Of a stretch of DNA of 51,500 nt, positions 10,224 through 23,237 are shown piece by piece. The stretch spans positions 126,001 to 177,500 of the forward strand of contig JBBHKE010001389.1 in NCBI GenBank assembly GCA_037447655.1. The letters are read 5' to 3'. A model generated the notes under the pieces. That model was given only the letters and a program-made list of their open reading frames with translations. It was not told where the DNA came from and did not search any database. The position numbers were made by a program, and so were the translations under genes. This DNA comes from Zygnema cylindricum. Its lineage: Eukaryota > Streptophyta > Zygnematophyceae > Zygnematales > Zygnemataceae. The first letter of the stretch is position 1, and the number at the start of each line of letters is the position of its first letter.

Positions 10224-11881
10224 TACTGTACCGATACTCTTGGCGGCAGGGCCACTGGCGTGGCAGATCCATTGACTGTACTCAAATTTAATGCGATACA
10301 CCTCTCGCAAAGTCGAAACGTATTTTAACTGTACGATTTGGAGTACAATCAACTTGTCCTGTCCCGTACGTAGAATCGTAAGATTCATGTGCTATCTGCT
10401 CGAACGTTGATTGTCGGTACATCGAAACGGCGTTCGGTTTTTCTGTCGTACAAATATGTACTCTACTAGACGAATGGGTCGAAGTCGTGGCTTGTCCCAT
10501 GTGTTTCTCTACACTATACGACAACCCAAAGTACTATAGTCCTCTTGGCGGTTTTTGGTCGGTCCATGGTCACGCTCTCTGGCGGACGGCCCGGGAAGAT
10601 ATCCTCGCGTTCAGGTATCTCCTTACTGGATCGCATCTCCCGGGCCATGACATCATTTTGTTGTGTGCCGTACAATGTGACGAAAGAACGATACGGGGTC
10701 GGGGTTACGGAAATTGCGGTGATGTACTTTCTTATTTGCGACTTCAGATCTTATTCGAATTTGTGCGGATGAATTCTTATGATAGCAGGCGTGGCCACAT
10801 CTCTAGCGACCACGATATCCAGTCTTTTTGTACGGTCACGTACTTAAACCAACAATCGAGAATGCATTCACAGCTTGGGCTTTCTGGATTAGATTCGATG
10901 GATGCCACGTGTACGCGGCTCAAAAGTCATTGCTGGACTCAATCTTTAGAGGAAGTCTTATGAACATTTAATTGGTACATATATTAACTTGTTAAATGTG
11001 GCAATTAAATTTACAAAGCTATAACGAGGGTTTTCCACAAATAGACGACTACGACTGCTTACCTTTGCAGTCGGATTCCAATCTGACCGTTCGATACACA
11101 TGTGGGAACACCTAATACGATTTCATGTCATAGCTGACCGTAAAATTAACGAATTAAAGAAGGCATTCATAAGGTCGAAAGTTTTCTTAGAAACAACCTT
11201 CATCCGTACCTTAATCTGACCGGAGATCCAGACCGTGTCGACAAGATTCTGTCACCCTCGCTGGCGTGTCAGAAGTTATATTCAGCAGCGGATAACCGTA
11301 CATAAGTATGGCTCCTATGGAACGTCGTATACATGTAAACACCTTATTGGCTGCACGGGCATGTGACAGTTTTTACTGTCACAAAACGTTGATCCTGTGA
11401 ATCCAAAAACCGCCGGTGGATTTTAAAACTTAAAAAAGGAGTTTAGTGTGAATGCTATCGAGATGTGGTAGGTGCCGGTCAGCACTCGTAGCCATGGCTA
11501 ATAGTACAGATGGATTTTCGACCAAATTTCGTCTCTCAAGGTTTTTTTAGGCATGTGTTTCATGACTGGAAATTTTCTGTGGCTTCCTTCCGTCGTTTTG
11601 ATTTTTTGTCTGGCATGATTAATCGTTACTTCCGTTTGAGATTTTGTTCCGAGCTAGAATCGTATTGGTGTTACAGGAAATACAGGCTTTAGGGAAGGAA
11701 GAAAGGAAAGAAGGAAAGAAAGAAAGAAGAGAAGAAAGGAAGAAGGAGAAGAGAAAATAAGGAAAGAAGGAAAGAAGGAAATAGAAAAGAAGGACAACGA
11801 AGAAAAGGATAAAAGGAAATAATTCTCTCATAAGGAAGATATGAATTGTATCTGATCCTTTAGGCTTTTGTTTTGGCCGAA
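10224..11881. other. intergenic region upstream of the U-box kinase gene
   Basis: No gene recognised. A 158-codon frame at 10487-10963 (+) has no domain I can name and overlaps other open frames, so I do not call it. 11695-11815 is an almost pure purine (GGAAA/GAAA) tract just upstream of the kinase start and may lie in its promoter or 5' UTR. Confidence 0.4.
11695..11815 (+). repeat. homopurine GGAAA/GAAA microsatellite before the kinase gene
   Basis: About 120 bases of A and G with hardly any pyrimidine, built from degenerate GAAA and GGAA units, ending about 65 bp before the inferred ATG at 11882. GAGA-type tracts are common in plant 5' UTRs; a regulatory role here is only a suggestion. 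Confidence 0.7.
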
Positions 11882-14800
11882 ATGACGCCTAACGAGGGAG
11901 GAGAGCGAGTAGTTGTAGCAGTTAGTGGTAATGCAGCATGCAAGGATGCTGTGAGATGGGCCATAGCCAACAAAATAAAGCATTCAGAAGACAGTCTCGT
12001 TTTCCTGCATGTAGTAACGAGGATTCCAAGTCCAAGTAAGCCCCATTCTGCTCGTCTTGCAGGCAAAATAGATCTATATGGCACTTTTACAAGTTAGATG
12101 ATAAGAAACTGGCTTCCTTCCTCATTGAGGCCCTTTGTTTCGATACAAGATGAATGCTATTTAAAAGGAAGAATGTAAAAACTTTTGAGGATAGAAGCTA
12201 TGGCGAATTTTTGCAGTCATTTACTTTTTTTTTGTGCCAATGTGCAACATAATTACAAGTAGCAGCAAATGTAGATGTAGATGCTTTATAGTCTGTCTTG
12301 TATTGCCTGTATTTTCAGTAGCTGGATTTTATTGCATTTCTTGAGGCTATTGCTTCGGGCATTGTCTTTAAAACTGAATCGCGAATTGTTTTCATTCGCT
12401 GATGTCCTGCCAGCCTGTAGTTCTTTAAAGAAAGAAAGCATTTCAATGTTTTCAAAGGTGAAGCACACTGCTTGCCAGGTGATACTGCTGACGTCTGCAT
12501 ACTGTCGTTTAGTTTGGATGCGGTAGGAAGTTGCTATGAGCATGTCTTTAAAACTGAATCCTATTTTTTTTTGCATGCCGGTCCTGCCAGCTTGTAGAAC
12601 TAAAAGAAAGAAAGCATTTTAATGTTTGTAGGGTGAAAACTATTGGCGCCCTGCTTGCTAGGAGAGCCTGCTGACATCAGCATGCCATTTAGTTTGGATG
12701 GGGTAGGGCTGCATTTCAAATGTTTATGAGTTTTTTACAGAAATGCTTGGTCTTGTTGCAGTGGGTATGGAAATGTATCAGAGCGAGGTAAACAACACCA
12801 TGTTTGTACATTATGTGCGAAGAATTGTGCAGCCTATGATGCTTCAACTGAAGAAGTTGGTGGATCCAAAGGTATGTTTATTGTTGTGTGTCTTATCCTT
12901 GGATCAGAATGATGTTGCTGTTTCTGCTGGATACTTTAAGTAGTTATCAACAGTGTTTCGAAGTCTACACTTGGAACTTATTAGCAAATTGTCTTTTGTT
13001 GTTTATGCAATTTGCGAATGTTTGTGCAGATCAAGCTTGAGCTCAAGGTCGGAAGAAACAACTCAAAGGAAAAAGGCATCGTAGAGGAATCGAAAAAGCT
13101 GAAAGCAACCGTACTAGTCCTAGGCTCGAGCGCGAGGAGCATGTTTGGCATGTAAGCTGCTTTGCAATTGAATTGCCTTTTGAGAAGCTCTTATCTTTTG
13201 TCTGTTATCTCTCGGAAGCTGGTTTAGCCATAGACTTGCGCATTCCACGCTGGACATTTATTTTTTGATGCTTTTTCTCAGGGGTTCATCCAGACGAGGA
13301 ACATCCACTTCAAGTACAGGGGCATATTGCGTGCGTGCCAGGCCATCACGAGTATCAGTCTTTGTAGTTCAAAAGGACAAGGTGGTTTTATCAAAAGAAT
13401 CAGATGGTAACTCCCCAACTTCATCTGCCACTAGCAGTCCATCACATTCCGGCCGTTTATCCATTATCGCTCCGGGGAGCTTACCCCGAGAGTTAAGCTT
13501 AAGCAGTTCTGCGGGACAACTGAGTGATTGTGAAAAGCTATTATCGCGCACAAGTAGCCACAGTTCTAATGGATCTGGTAGGTGCCAAGAAACTTAGATT
13601 AACCGTTATTTTAGGGATTTGGTTTTGCAGCATTTGATCAGGACTTGGCAATTGTCTTATTTTTGTTTTGACATTAATGTATATTTTATATTCTTGTAAT
13701 TGAAAAGTCGGGATTAAACTTGTCCTTTGTTAGTATGATATATTGACCGCTTGAAACAGGCAAAAGGTTAGTTTATGAATACTCTCCTTTCCTACTGATC
13801 ACGTGGTCAAACCCTGAATTGGTGGTGTTACAGAAGAGGATTCTGTAGATGCGAAGCAGGGAAAATTAATGGCGAGCACCTCGTTACCTCCGGATGCTCC
13901 TTTTGTGACCACCACACCATCGAGAGGGGCACCTTCGACGTTTCCTGCCATCGGTACCTCTGGATTGGCTCCTACAGGATCTCCGGTAACACCCGGATAC
14001 GCAAGTAGTGGAGGAGCAGGAGCCAGAGCTCTATCTGCGAGCAGTAGGCTCTTAGGATTACGGTCTAACAAATATGGGACATGGAGTGGCTCGAAACCAC
14101 CACTTGACATCGCAGGGTCTCCCTCAAGTAGTGCAAGCATCCCAGAAAGAATTACAGATTCTAGCCGCACATCCCTAGAGGAGATGGGCTCAGGGCCTCT
14201 TTACCCTCACAGGCCTGGCTCTGAATCTCCCTCTATGTTGTTAACCTCCATGGAAATTAGAACTCCGTCTGGAGGCTCATTATCCTCAGATAATTTGTCT
14301 GGAGACATTAGAATGAAGACCCAAGAGGAGTATCTGGCAGATTTAGATGCATGGTCACAAGCACAAAGAGAAGCACTTGAGAAGCATCAGCAGGAGTATA
14401 TGAAAGGTTTAGAGGGACGGCTCATAAAGGCTAGGGCTGCCCTTGGGTCATTCCCCTCTGGCGGCTCAAGTAGTTCATCGGAGTTTAAATTGGGATCGGA
14501 AGGCGAACATCTAGATGGTGTCCAAAGCAATGATTCGACAATTACTGATATAGAGGATGTAGATATGCCAGCCATGGAGGTATCAAACAGCGGCAATGGG
14601 ATAGAGGTGAGCGCTCAGTTAAAAGAAGAGAAACTTGTTGAGGGCTTTCTTTTTCCACTAATTTATGTTCGTTATATTATGACCCTGTTAACTCTGTTTT
14701 ATATCCGATATTGTATTCTGGAGGAGCTTTATCCGTCTGTAACTGTAGCAAGCTTTTCCTGTTTAGAAAGTGTCCTGCTTTTCTTTACACTAACACTAAC

Positions 14801-17800
14801 TAGTGTTCTTGAGATTGAAGGAGGTTAAGGATTGAAGGTGTTCTTGTGCTTGTGTTTTATGTTCTAAGGTTTCTCTGTGTTTTAGTACGTATCCCAAGCC
14901 ATGATGAAAGAGAGGCACACACCAGAACAGTTGCGAGAAGGCTGCATATTGAGGATGAAAGATAAACATTGACCATGCTATGATGCTTTCACAAGACTAG
15001 TCATGTCGAATTCACTAGCTGATATTTCCATAATCTGTAATGCAGTGACACTGAGCTGATGAAATCAGTGGCGGTGATGGTCTGAATGTAGAGTGTAATG
15101 TTATTAGGATCTGACAGTTGATGAATCCGTATGACGGCTGTTGCCTACATTCTATTTCCGTCCATCACCAGTTGACAATTGTTTTTGTTGTTGTGTCTGC
15201 TTCTTAGTAAGGGTTGGTAACCGCCTTTCCTAGTTATTATGTAGTTCGGGGACTAAGTGTGTGGTTGATTTCAGTGATCCCCTGAAGTCCCTATCTCTTG
15301 TTTGGTTGAATTTTACCTTGTAAAGATGTTGTGTACAGAAAGAAACCATTTATACCGGCATGTAAGAAAGAAGACCTGGATTTGGTTCTTATTCTTCTAG
15401 TTCATTTCTGTATGCCTGACTGCTGTTTGTTGTGGCAATAGTACACAGCAGTTTTGTTGGAACTTTTGAGTCTGTTGTCTATGTCGGCTGAAATTAGCTC
15501 TGATGTAAGGGCTTGTACTATTAAGGAGTAGGGGATAGTGGAAGATTTAAAAGGGAGAGGCAAATTAAGGGGGAGGGGGAGGGCTAGGTGGCTGGGGAGA
15601 GATGTAAGAACCTTCAGAGATGCCATGACTTTCAGCTGTGTTGTTTATTTCTTTCAAAAGCAATGATGGCAGGATTCCAACTGAAGGCTGTTAGATTGGC
15701 TCATTTTTATTTTTTAGAAGGCAGTTCATTGTTCCTTCTATTGGTCAATTACATAGTCCAGTTAAACTTAGGCTGAAAGAATTCTTGGAGAAGCAAAAAT
15801 TATGGCGTGGTGTGTATGGTTTTCGATCTTTCATAGAAGCTGGCTGGAAATTTCATGAATAGGAGTTTGTGCCTTTTGGGAAAACAGCTGCATGGAATCA
15901 TTTGTGACAAAACCTTAACTGTCAGGAATATTGATGTATTGATGTGTTTTGGGTCATTTCTTAAAAACCGGGGTTTATCGCAGTTCTGTGCGCCAGTCTC
16001 TCATGAAATCTGGCCAGTGTCACTGAAACTCTGATCATCCTTTCTTTTTGTTTTTGTTCTAAGTTCTCTTCTTAAAAGCTGGCATTGATGCTGTTGTGAC
16101 TTAGCCGTTAGAACTGGCCAGTGTCTTTATAACTCTGATCATCTTTTTATTCCGTATTGTTTTGTTACAGAGTGCCCTTCTTAAAGAGTTGGCCAAGATG
16201 CGGAAGAAGGCAGCAGATGCGGAAAAAGCTCGAATAGCAGCAGAGAAACGTGCCGAACAACTGATGACTGCAGCAGATGCATCATTGCGTGAAGTCGAGG
16301 AACAAACGAAAAGGAGGGAAAAAGAGAATGCGGCACTAATTGAGAGAGCCACGTTGGAAGCAACTCGAGCCATGGCCTCAGCTGAGGAGGCTCGTAGAGT
16401 AGCCCAGTCTGAAGCTCAGAAAACGGAAGAAGCCCTTACACAAGCAGCGATAACTCGATCGGCCTTAGAACAGGAAGCCAGAAAACGAGCTGAAGCAGAA
16501 GAGAAAGCAAAGAGAGAGATGCAAGCCAGGCGACAGCTGACGCATTACAGGCAATATACTTGGGAAGAGCTAACGGTAAGAAATATTTTGTAGACATGTA
16601 GATGCATTTTTTCTAGTGTTGTGTATCGGCAAGAAATTTATCGCGATAACACCGATACCGATAGTTATCGGTTATCGAACAGTCAGGGGTCTCGATATAT
16701 CGCTCCGAGACCAACAAATTCCTTATCGGCGATAAGTGGAAAAAGTATAGTACATTATATAATAGTACTTTATAATATACTGTATTATATTTTTCACTGT
16801 ATACAGCGTGGCATGCCACGTGTAGAAATCTGTTCCGTACTTTGTGTAACGTAATAACGGCGGTTCAGTACGACGGGATGAACCGTACAATTGTATGGTA
16901 CAAACCGTACAATTATCGCCGATAGTTATCGGTACCGGTGTTATCGCGATAAGAAACCGATATTATCGGTTAATATCAGTTTTTTATCGGCGATAACACC
17001 GGTGTCGATATATCGAGCCAATATATTGATTATCGGCAAGCCAGAAAGCTACATATTGATTATCGGCAAGCCAAAAAGCTACATATTGATTATCGGCAAA
17101 ACCCTGCCGATATACAACACTAATTTTTTCTTTGGCTTGTGAAAGAGTTGTTCCTTTCCCCTTCAATTCCTTCGCTATTGTGGTATGGATCGACCAATTT
17201 GCTTGCCTTATGTTATGATGGTGTAGCAATTATTTTACGTGACTTGCATTGTGTTGTAGATGATAATAATGGCAAGTATAGGATGAAAAAATACCTTTAT
17301 GTTTTTTTGAGATACTCCCTCAGCTCCCTTCGCCCTGCCTACTTAGCTTGGTTTTTGTACAGTTAATTGCAGTGCACTGTCCATTTGCTTTTAGTACTAT
17401 ATTCAGGCAGTCAAAGTACTTTTTTTCATTATGCATCAGGATAGAAAGATATGACCATTACCCTTTGATTGCTTGCCAAAAAAATTAAATCTAACGGTTG
17501 AACATGATAAATACATTTAACTGCTCAAAAAATGTTTAACAATGGTAGAGACGGGCAGTGTGGTTGGGTTTTTTTCTTGCTTGACCTTCTTTTCTCCTGT
17601 TTAGAGCTTAGGGTTATTTTTACCTTTTCAGTAAGGAGCTATTTGTGGGTCATGTAAAAAGTTCACATCGTAGGTATGGTACGTATTTTGCAGTTGGTTC
17701 GTGAAATATCCACGGGGACACATGTACAGTTACAAAAAACCTGCATACGACTGGTAGCGCTCTCAGTAAGCAGAAAAACTAGCTTTACACAGTGAATAGT

Positions 17801-20016
17801 ATGTTCCAGAGATTCTCTGGATGGGATTTTAGACATTTTCCTTTTTGTGTTTACAGGCTGCGACAGATAATTTTCGGCCAGAACGAAAACTTGGGGAAGG
17901 GGGTTTTGGCACTGTGTATGCTGGCACTCTACATCATACACCTGTTGCAGTTAAAGTTTTGAAGAACACGGATGCACTACAAGCTGCAAATGAGTTTCAA
18001 CAAGAGGTGAGCTTGAAATTATATAGTTTGTACAATTAGTTGTTATTCCTGTTGAGAATCTTGAACTTCTGTTACTGTTAGGTTGTTTTGGGTGGCTTGG
18101 TGATATTGCATTAACTTGCTCCTCGTTCACTCTCTCTCCTCCTCCCTCTCTCTCCCTCTTTCCCTTCCTCTCCCTCTCTGCCCCCCCCCCCTTCTCTCAC
18201 CCTCTCCCTCTCCCTCTCCCTCTCCCGCTCCAAACCTCCTGCTCTTGCTCCAAACCTTTGAATGAAAGTAACGCGTTTGGTTGTTTGTTATCGTAAGTTC
18301 TTCTTCAATTTTTTGCACCTTCATTATTACTTGTCTTTAATCTCACCCTTGGTTTTTTTCCATATAAACCTTGTTGATTCTAACCCTTGAATTGCGCTTG
18401 GGCATATCTGTGGGACGACCACATTTATGATAAATTAGAAACTCAGTGATCATTATTGAGTGTATATGCAGGTTGAGGTCCTCGGACAGATCCAACATCC
18501 TCATATGGTTATGCTCCTCGGTTGCTGTCCTGAGAAATATTGTTTGGTTTACGAGTATATGGCCAATGGGAGTTTGGAGGAGAGACTTTTATGTATGAAT
18601 AACACTATGCCCCTTCCCTGGTATGTGAGGCTTCGCATCGCTGCTGAGGTGGCGTCAGCTCTTCTCATCTTACACTCGAGACCTGTTCCGATCGTTCATC
18701 GGGATTTGAAACCGGCCAATATTTTGCTGGATAAAAATTTTGTGGCAAAACTGGGTGATGTGGGTCTCGCACGATTAATGCCGGAACTAAGTGATAATCA
18801 GACATATATGCGTGAGTCTGTCCCGGTAGGCACATTCGCATATGTGGATCCAGAATTTCAGAGGACAGGAGAGTTTGGACCCAAGTCAGATGTGTACGCT
18901 TTAGGCATAGTGTTTCTTGATCTCTTAACTGGGCGGAAACCAAATGTGTATGAGCATTTGGAGGATGCTGTAGAAAATGGAGATTTGGAGAAACTTAGGA
19001 GCTTTTTGGACGAAAAGGCTGGTGATTGGCCGGTGGAGGTGGCTATGGAGGTTGCACAAATTGCTGTAAGATGCTCTGAAATGCGCCGAAAAAAGAGGCC
19101 CGATTTGGAGCAAGATGTGATGCCTCCTTTAGAAAAGGTTCGAGATATAGCTTCCAAGGCCGAAGAACAGGAAATGAACGGGAGGCGAGGGAGAGCGGTG
19201 CTGGGAGATGCTCCCAGTAGTCTTTTCTGCCCAATAACACAGGTAAGGTGTTTCGTTGTCAATTTATTTTATTTTGTTGCTCATGTTGGCCTATGTTATT
19301 GGAGCAAAATGTGTGGGATACTCAGGAAAGTAGGACGACAGTTTTTGACTGATTTCCAATAGAAGAAGGCCTTAATTTATTTGACATCGACGAGGATATT
19401 GTCAAGTATCTCTAAGAGAAAAGCATCTTCACAGCATTAGAGCACTTTTGGAAGAAAAAAATGCATATCATCTTCACGATTTCATGGTTTATTATACGTG
19501 TGAGAGATATTTGTCTGTAGAGTTGTCTGTAAGTTGTGGTCTTTTTTGTTTGTGAGGCAGTACAAAGTTTCACATGTAGTATTTTGTGATCCTTTTATAT
19601 TCATTAGTTTGAAGCAAGACACAGACCAATCATGAAAACCGCATATTCATGCTATTCATTTCTGTAGAGATTCAGGCTGGAGGGTGTCTGCAATTTCATT
19701 CTCGAGTTTTCGTCTCTCCGTCTTACTGTATGGTATGGGTTTCTGCTTTCTTTTGTCTTTTTTTTTGCTTTCGCAGGAAATCATGATACATCCCGTCTTA
19801 GCGGCAGATGGGCATACATATGAACTGGTCGCGATTCAACAGTGGTTAGAGAACAACGATCGCTCCCCCATGACCAACGTGAAGCTCCCTAACAAAGATT
19901 TAGTGCCAAACCATGCCGTCAAATCCCTGATCCGTGATTGGCAGGAAAGAAATGCCCGATCCCTGCAATCCCCCAGTTTCGGTTTCACATTAAGTGTAAG
20001 CAAAGTCGCAGTATAA
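11882..20016 (+). CDS. USP domain-protein kinase-U-box E3 ubiquitin ligase (PUB kinase), 9 exons
   Basis: Inferred exons: 11882-12035, 12762-12871, 13030-13151, 13282-13577, 13834-14606, 16171-16575, 17857-18006, 18472-19242, 19777-20016. All introns are GT-AG with consistent phase; total 1006 residues. Domains: UspA-like (about 6-130, VVVAVSGNAACKDAVRWAI); a long Ser/Gly/Pro-rich linker (about 145-400); an Ala/Glu/Lys-rich coiled coil (486-610); kinase with GEGGFG (633-638), VAVK Lys653, HRD Asp748, DVG Asp766 and the GTFAYVDPEF activation segment; and a C-terminal U-box (about 918-990, FCPIT...HPVLAADGHTYE...W). This is the plant receptor-like cytoplasmic kinase/PUB class, thought to couple phosphorylation to ubiquitin transfer; substrates are unknown. 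DVG in place of DFG is usual in this family. The start is the first ATG before the USP strand; the extra length is mostly linker. Confidence 0.9.
14607..16170 (+). other. fifth intron of the kinase gene
   Basis: Starts GTGAGC after the codons for GNGIE and ends TTTGTTACAG before SALLKELAKM. T-rich, with no open frame of note and no repeat element recognised. It separates the Ser-rich linker from the coiled-coil exon. Confidence 0.7.
16614..17122. mobile_element. hAT-like element (TAGTGTTGTGTATCGG family) in kinase intron 6, TSD ATTTTTTC
   Basis: A 509-bp element starting TAGTGTTGTGTATCGGC and ending with the inverted GCCGATATACAACACTA. The flanking 8-bp direct repeats ATTTTTTC (16606-16613, 17123-17130) are identical. 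The interior is rich in TATCG/CGATA palindromes and has a 30-bp unit repeated about three times at 17011-17100. No transposase, so it was mobilised in trans. It lies about 40 bp after the exon 6 donor and does not disturb the reading frame. Confidence 0.88.
17011..17100 (+). repeat. 30-bp tandem repeat, about 3 units
   Basis: Units contain ATATTGATTATCGGCAAG followed by CCAGAAAGCTAC or a close variant. Located in the right subterminal part of the intronic hAT-like element. Confidence 0.8.
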
Positions 20017-21120
20017 TTGTTGTGTTTTTAGTTCATGAACACAAGGTTGCCGGTTAGAAACGAAAGTAGGCTCCCATGTGGACAAAACCCAAAACCTCGA
20101 ACCCTAACCCTAAACGGTATAGCACTAGGGGTGATGTAGCGGTAGCTAGAATCTGTACCTATAAATAAATAACCGTGGGCTTATAAAAAATGGGTGGACG
20201 TTTGAAAACTGTATCTCCGACAATCGATTAGATGCAGGAAGGTGAGGCTGTCTGTACATACCACTTTTGTCGGTGGTACTAGCCTGGCTTGAAACAGGCC
20301 CGTTTGGAAAAAGACGGTATTTTTTGTCTTTAGTGGCCGGGAGTGTTCCTGTTATCTGATTTGAATAGATTTCTTCAATATTTTATTTTTTGTTCCTTCA
20401 TGAGCAGGATAAAAAAGGGTTTTAGTTGATAGCCAATTTCAGCACTTGATGCGAATTAAGATACGCTAACGTCGAAGCAGAATATAGTACTTCTCATGTT
20501 TTGTCCCTCTAAATTATTACCTGTATATGAAGTTAAAGGCATGCGGGGCCCGTGTAGCTTCGCTTCAATTTTTTCTAAATTTGTGAACGTTTTTCTTGAA
20601 AAAGTGAAGATAGTGAAGGCACTATGTAGCCCTCATGAGCCTCCCTGAGCCTTAAACCATGGAGGCTCATCTGAACCCAGGGACATCATGACATTAGGTT
20701 AGTTATGGAAAAAAATTTAGAAATATTTCTGAGTTGGTAGATTTGTTATTGTAGCGTTTTGCTCTTGTGCTGTGAGCCATCCCGGTTTGACTCACTCGGC
20801 ATCATTTTTTCTCAGAAAACTCGTAATTATATTTCATAAAGTGCGTGATATGCTTGCATTGCTTGTTCTACTGTTGTATATTTGTATTTCCTGGTTATTA
20901 AGTGTGTCTTTTGGGTCGCTGATTTCCAAGAATCGAAAGCCTTGTCGGCCTTCCCTGTTCTTCTTATATCTTCGGCAGCTGAATGATTTCTGTTTAGGTT
21001 TTATGCTGACAGTTACTTTTTACACACTAAGTTTTTTCAGATGCTTTGCTGAAAGCAATCAATTGGGTGGTTATTTTGTAGTCCTTCCATCTGGCTCATA
21101 TTCATGTGCATGACACTTCT
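20017..21120. other. 3' flank of the kinase gene
   Basis: AATAAATAA near 20162 is a plausible polyadenylation signal. Two adjacent telomere-like CCCTAA units occur near 20100 but are too few to mean anything. The frame at 20772-21113 looks like a chance hydrophobic ORF. Nothing else recognised. Confidence 0.4.
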
Positions 21121-21300
21121 TTGCGGTACTTCATAAATTCTTGTGATACTTCATATATTCTTGCAATACTTCATATATTCTTGCAATACTTCATATATTC
21201 TTGCGATACTTCATAAATTCTTGCGATACTTCATAAATTCTTGCGATACTTCATAAATTCTTGCGATATTTCATAAATTCTTGCGATACGTCATAACATC
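21121..21300 (+). repeat. 20-bp tandem repeat, 9 units
   Basis: Nine units of exactly 20 bp, consensus TTGCGATACTTCATAAATTC. Variants cluster: units 2-4 carry ATATATTC, units 5-8 ATAAATTC, and unit 9 is degraded. A tenth partial TTGCGATA follows at 21301. Confidence 0.95.
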
Positions 21301-22830
21301 TTGCGATAAGGCTTGTGATTCATAGTTAAACTTTCTGAAAATGCGAATAAAGTTGTATGAATTCTTGAAATTCTCTAGTCTTCAGAAAATTTTAGTGCAC
21401 AGAATTTGATGGTAACCATAAAATTCTAGGATATGGCCTTGTAAGATTAGGTCTTTTTGACAGGGTTTTGGTTTGCCGGTCTGTGAACGATGTCACATTG
21501 GTCTATATGGAGGCCTCAGAAAAGTGAGGAATGCGATGACAAAGTAACAAATTTGAACAAGTTGAAACAAGCAATGCAACCGTACGGCGAACTTATTTCC
21601 TGATTCTTTATCGTACCAACTGTTAAAGCTGACTAATTTAAGTAAGCATACTGGTAACTGATTTGTAGAAAGCGTCAAGTCCCTAGAGCTAGGCTTTTCC
21701 AAGCATGTTCTACAACATCAACAACCGGAAAGCTTATCCAAACCTGATGTGTTTTGACAAAAGTTAAAAATTGCTCAATGTCATTCAACACAAGCAGAAA
21801 AGATTTACATTTTCCTGAGCTAAGGCAAAGAGGCTCTGAATTCGTTGCATGAAGGTGAAAAGAAAACTCAATACTCGCAACTAAGGCTACTTTGTCTCAT
21901 TAGTGGCTAGAAAACTTTCAAGATCAACAGACACATAAAAGACAACTCATTGTAGATTGATTTCACATTTCATTTCATTTCATCCCGGAAGGAAAAAAAA
22001 ACACACCAACAAAAGATGAAAGACAATAATCACATCCAAAGCAATCAATGTTATCAAGCAATCAATAGCATAAATATTGTTTCACCACTTCAATCAACTT
22101 TTCTCCTTGTATATCTCCATCTTTTGTTAGTAGACCGCCTATTCTAAGGAAAGATCCGTACCATTCAATCGCAACAATCAAAATTGATGATCTGACCAGT
22201 GTGCACAAAGAAAAACTGTTTCAAAGCGATTCACAGTGTAGCGATGGGTAGCATACAATGCAAAAGCTAGTAGTTTTAATAACACTAGTTCGGTTGCAAC
22301 TTTGTTTGGCTGAAAATCATAGAGGAGTACTACTACGCTATTTAAGGGAGTGGTCCCCCATGAGGTGCTACACTACATTAGGATTGAGCATCCTAATTTC
22401 ACATTTACACTAAAACTCCTTTAATAGCAATGGCATTATAGTCTCTGCAATGAAAAATGAATGAAGGTGTTACAACGCATACACTATCATAATTTCAAAC
22501 TGGGGAGCAAAACATCCTCACAGAGTCATTAAAATTATCAAAATTGCTCTCGAGAGATTGCAGATTGCGCGCATTTCCAGTCTTTTGAGTAAATTCATAG
22601 AAACCCACTAATACTTGTACTGGAATGTTTGAAAACTTGAAATAACCACTACTCATAGCACTCCAGACCTATATACCTGGAGATCATAATGACCAAATAG
22701 AAAAAGTGACAAAAAAACAGAGAAAGACCATAGCTTTTTCACTGACGAAAAAGCTAGTAGCCGATACCTCTTCGTAAGGAAAAAATAAAATTATTGATTG
22801 TATTTCGGGAAAAAAGAAGGGGGGGGGCAC
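21301..22830. other. gene-free AT-rich spacer
   Basis: No supported coding region. 22280-22450 has blocks resembling the middle of the CACCG MITE subfamily A (a CTATTTAAGG...GTGGTCC stretch followed by AATTT...CACTAA), suggesting an old decayed copy without clear ends. Confidence 0.35.
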
Positions 22831-22834
22831 CGAA

Positions 22835-22868
22835 TTAGCGTTATTTACTCTAATAGCGATTGGCGGTG
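22835..22868. mobile_element. solo right terminus of a CACCG-family MITE
   Basis: Reads CACCGAATTAGCGTTATTTAC and ends CTAATAGCGATTGGCGGTG followed by TA. It matches the reverse complement of the left end at 7974 over more than 40 bp. No left end found, so probably truncated. Confidence 0.55.
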
Positions 22869-23237
22869 TACTGTACAGTACTAACAGGGGTGATTTTGGG
22901 GTGATTTTGGTTGCGAAAAGCGCTGACGTGAATTCGTACAGAATCTCTAAACTTTCAAACTGTTCCGGTGAAGCGTAACTATCCTAATGAAATCGCGATA
23001 ATGTACTGCAGGTACTCGAGTCATACGTCCGGCCGCATTGGGGCACGCCATAGATGATTAGATGTCCTATGCGCATAAAACGCACGGAGTAAACTAACGA
23101 ATACTACGTTCCGTGCGCATAAAACAATTTTCAGCTTTATAAAATTCACAGGAAAATTCGTACTTTTTTTTTTACTTTTTAAATTTCAAAAATTTAAATA
23201 TTCAATACCCTAAAAAACTGATAAGTGCAACGAACTA

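Noticed and set aside
10487-10963. 158-codon plus-strand ORF
   Set aside because: No domain, signal or codon pattern recognised, with open frames on both strands over the same stretch; likely chance.
20095-20115. Interstitial telomere-like CCCTAA repeats
   Set aside because: Only about two units; expected by chance in AT-rich plant DNA.
20772-21113. 113-codon hydrophobic ORF downstream of the kinase
   Set aside because: T-rich intergenic DNA commonly gives Phe/Leu-rich frames; no start context or homology recognised.
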